This document shows positions 62,999 to 64,000 of a stretch of DNA of 64,000 nt, one piece after another. The notes under the pieces are model-generated. The model worked only from the letters and a program-made list of their open reading frames with translations, did no database searches and was not told where the DNA came from. The position numbers and the translations under genes were made by a program. How positions within the stretch are numbered: the stretch's first letter is position 1; each line of letters starts with the position of its first letter. This stretch comes from Candidatus Sulfidibacterium hydrothermale (GTDB lineage Bacteria > Bacteroidota > Bacteroidia > Bacteroidales > F082). Location: the NCBI RefSeq assembly GCF_020149915.1, contig NZ_CP083760.1, positions 1,860,001-1,924,000 on the forward strand, given 5' to 3'.

Positions 62999-63651
62999 AA
63001 AAGATTCGCATCATACTGGCCGATGATCATCAGCTTTTCAGAGAAGGGCTGGAAGCCCTGCTGAAAAGTCATGCTGAGCTGAAGATCCTGGCTTCTGTAA
63101 AAGACGGCGAAACCCTCTTTGAAGCCATCGAACAATTTCATCCCGATGTAGTTCTTTCGGATATCAGTATGCCCGGGAAAACCGGCATTGAAGTATGTAC
63201 CGAGATCACCCAAACCTTTCCGGAAGTCAAATTTATCATGCTTTCGATGTACAACAACGAAGTCTTCTTTGTGAACAGTCTGAAAGCCGGAGCCAAAGGG
63301 TTTTTATCCAAAGAAATTTCGCGTGACGAACTGCTGAAAGCCATCCAAACCGTATATCATGGCGGTGAGTATTTCGATAAAAAGGTGAGTCATGCGATCT
63401 TAAAGGAATATGTCGAGCAAAAGGCCGGAAAAAAACCTTCCAAACCCGAAGAACAGATTCTTTCAGCCCGCGAAAAAGAAATCATCCGGCTGGTAGCCGA
63501 AAGCTATTCCAACGGTGAAATTGCCGAAAAACTAAAAATCAGCGTACGGACAGTCAATGCCCACAAAAACAACATCATGCGCAAACTAAAATTAAAAAGC
63601 ACGGTGGACATCGTAAAATATGCGCTAATGAATAAAATGATCAAGCTGTAA
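62995..63651 (+). CDS. NarL/FixJ-family response regulator
   Basis: 218 residues. The receiver domain is canonical: ADDHQ (Asp10/Asp11), phospho-acceptor Asp56 in SDISMP, and Lys in AGAKGFL. A linker leads to a LuxR-type HTH (ILSAREKEIIRLVAES, VRTVNAHKNNIMRKLKLKS). It is partner to the upstream kinase. Palindromes in the gap before the next gene (63700-63774) may be its targets, which would make the outer-membrane-type gene at 63816 a regulated neighbour. Confidence 0.93.
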   Translation: MKKIRIILADDHQLFREGLEALLKSHAELKILASVKDGETLFEAIEQFHPDVVLSDISMPGKTGIEVCTEITQTFPEVKFIMLSMYNNEVFFVNSLKAGAKGFLSKEISRDELLKAIQTVYHGGEYFDKKVSHAILKEYVEQKAGKKPSKPEEQILSAREKEIIRLVAESYSNGEIAEKLKISVRTVNAHKNNIMRKLKLKSTVDIVKYALMNKMIKL

Positions 63652-63699
63652 GAAAACCGCATCCTCCCGGCCATATCCAACCAACTATTCCTGTGCAAC

Positions 63700-63740
63700 G
63701 ATAGGTATTTTACCTATCCCATACAATTTTTACCTATTGT
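63700..63740. promoter_or_regulatory. Palindromic candidate regulator sites
   Basis: GATAGGTA-TTT-TACCTATC is a perfect 19-base palindrome (63700-63718). A further TACCTAT half-site begins at 63731, 20 bases after the first TACCTAT, two DNA turns away. Likely binding sites for the adjacent NarL-type regulator. Confidence 0.5.
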
Positions 63741-63757
63741 TAAATTACGCATTTTCT

Positions 63758-63774
63758 CTATTGACTTTCAATAG
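63758..63774. promoter_or_regulatory. Palindrome at the -33 region of the downstream gene
   Basis: CTATTGA-CTT-TCAATAG is a perfect 17-base palindrome. Its TTG (63761-63763) lies 20 bases before GATTTTTG (63784-63791), a near match to the -7 consensus. Confidence 0.45.
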
Positions 63775-63815
63775 ATTAAACTTGATTTTTGCATCAAAAA
63801 GGAAAACGGTTTACG

Positions 63816-64000
63816 ATGAAAAAATTTTTCGCATTACTCTTTTTGATTTCATTTTTATTCATTCCCTTTCAGAAACTGGTCGCCCAGGAGGGGCACGATA
63901 TCTCATCTTCCAAAAGCCGGTCAAAGGTTTTATTAGGTGCCGATTTGGTAAGCCGTTATATTTGGCGCGGCATGCAGTTTGGCGGCAACAGTCCAAGCAT
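63816..64000 (+). CDS. Secreted/outer-membrane protein, 5' part only (TorF-like)
   Basis: 61 codons before the window ends. MKKFFALLFLISFLFIPFQK leads to VAQ and a likely cleavage site; the mature start SKVLLGADLVSRYIWRGMQFG resembles the first strands of TorF-type putative porins (DLVSRYxWRG). The rest is outside the window, so length and domains are unknown. It follows the two-component system and a palindrome-rich promoter, so it may be a target of that system. Confidence 0.65.
   Translation, partial: MKKFFALLFLISFLFIPFQKLVAQEGHDISSSKSRSKVLLGADLVSRYIWRGMQFGGNSPS

Overview
The window is chromosomal DNA of a Bacteroidota bacterium, most likely a Bacteroidales/Marinilabiliales-type lineage. 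The evidence is TAnnTTTG-type -7 promoter boxes ahead of many genes, an extended Bacteroidetes-type NusB, a BT_3928-family protein next to folP and DUF1599, a type IX secretion (T9SS) C-terminal sorting domain, a LruC-domain lipoprotein, a GH92 mannosidase lipoprotein and a tmRNA tag ending NYALAA. A superoxide reductase beside a class I cytochrome c and a complete beta-oxidation set suggests an anaerobe or microaerophile able to use fatty acids.

Layout. 1-9.3 kb: partial nusB, two small lipoproteins, a GH92 alpha-mannosidase, aroK, pepE and a large secreted helical-repeat protein. 9.47-9.72 kb: two tRNA-Leu genes. 9.9-13.7 kb: a tight four-gene run (GNAT acyltransferase, PAP2/IPC-synthase-like protein, CPBP membrane protein, extended SDR) that could make and decorate ceramide-type lipids. 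13.7-15 kb: secreted C1 peptidase. 15.2-19.1 kb: serC-serA, a four-helix-bundle protein with a His/Asn-rich tail, and a DUF1015 protein. 19.2-25.7 kb: SDR, uvrB, superoxide reductase, cdaA-folP. 25.8-29.4 kb: DUF1599, BT_3928-family protein, a lone OppB-type permease and a convergent TolB-like propeller.

29.4-37.3 kb is looser: hairpin-rich repeats, tmRNA, tRNA-Arg, a four-helix-bundle protein, a sigma-54 regulator without a DNA-binding domain, an SDR, a DUF1016 pseudogene, a PutP-type symporter, a LuxR-type regulator without a phospho-acceptor Asp, and 0.9 kb of non-coding repeats. 37.3-46.9 kb: gapdh, then a fatty-acid degradation cluster (marR-fadN-fadA-fadE-DUF4442-fadD) on the minus strand, with a palindromic operator over the marR promoter and terminators inside the cluster. 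47.1-53.5 kb: an O-methyltransferase, a lipoprotein plus T9SS BNR-repeat protein that look inserted (a second methyltransferase tail lies beyond them), and a LruC lipoprotein. 53.6-58.5 kb: obg, truA and a NagZ/serine-hydrolase fusion. 58.5-59.5 kb: a RHH/MazF toxin-antitoxin pair set between two copies of a palindromic repeat. 59.7-64 kb: an FKBP isomerase, cytochrome c, a two-component system, and the start of an outer-membrane-type protein whose promoter carries palindromes.

No CRISPR array, prophage or complete insertion sequence was seen. The most promising leads are the putative sphingolipid operon, the DUF1015 protein in the serine operon, the MarR operator controlling the fad cluster, the methyltransferase-tail bracket, and the repeat families around the toxin-antitoxin pair and tmRNA.
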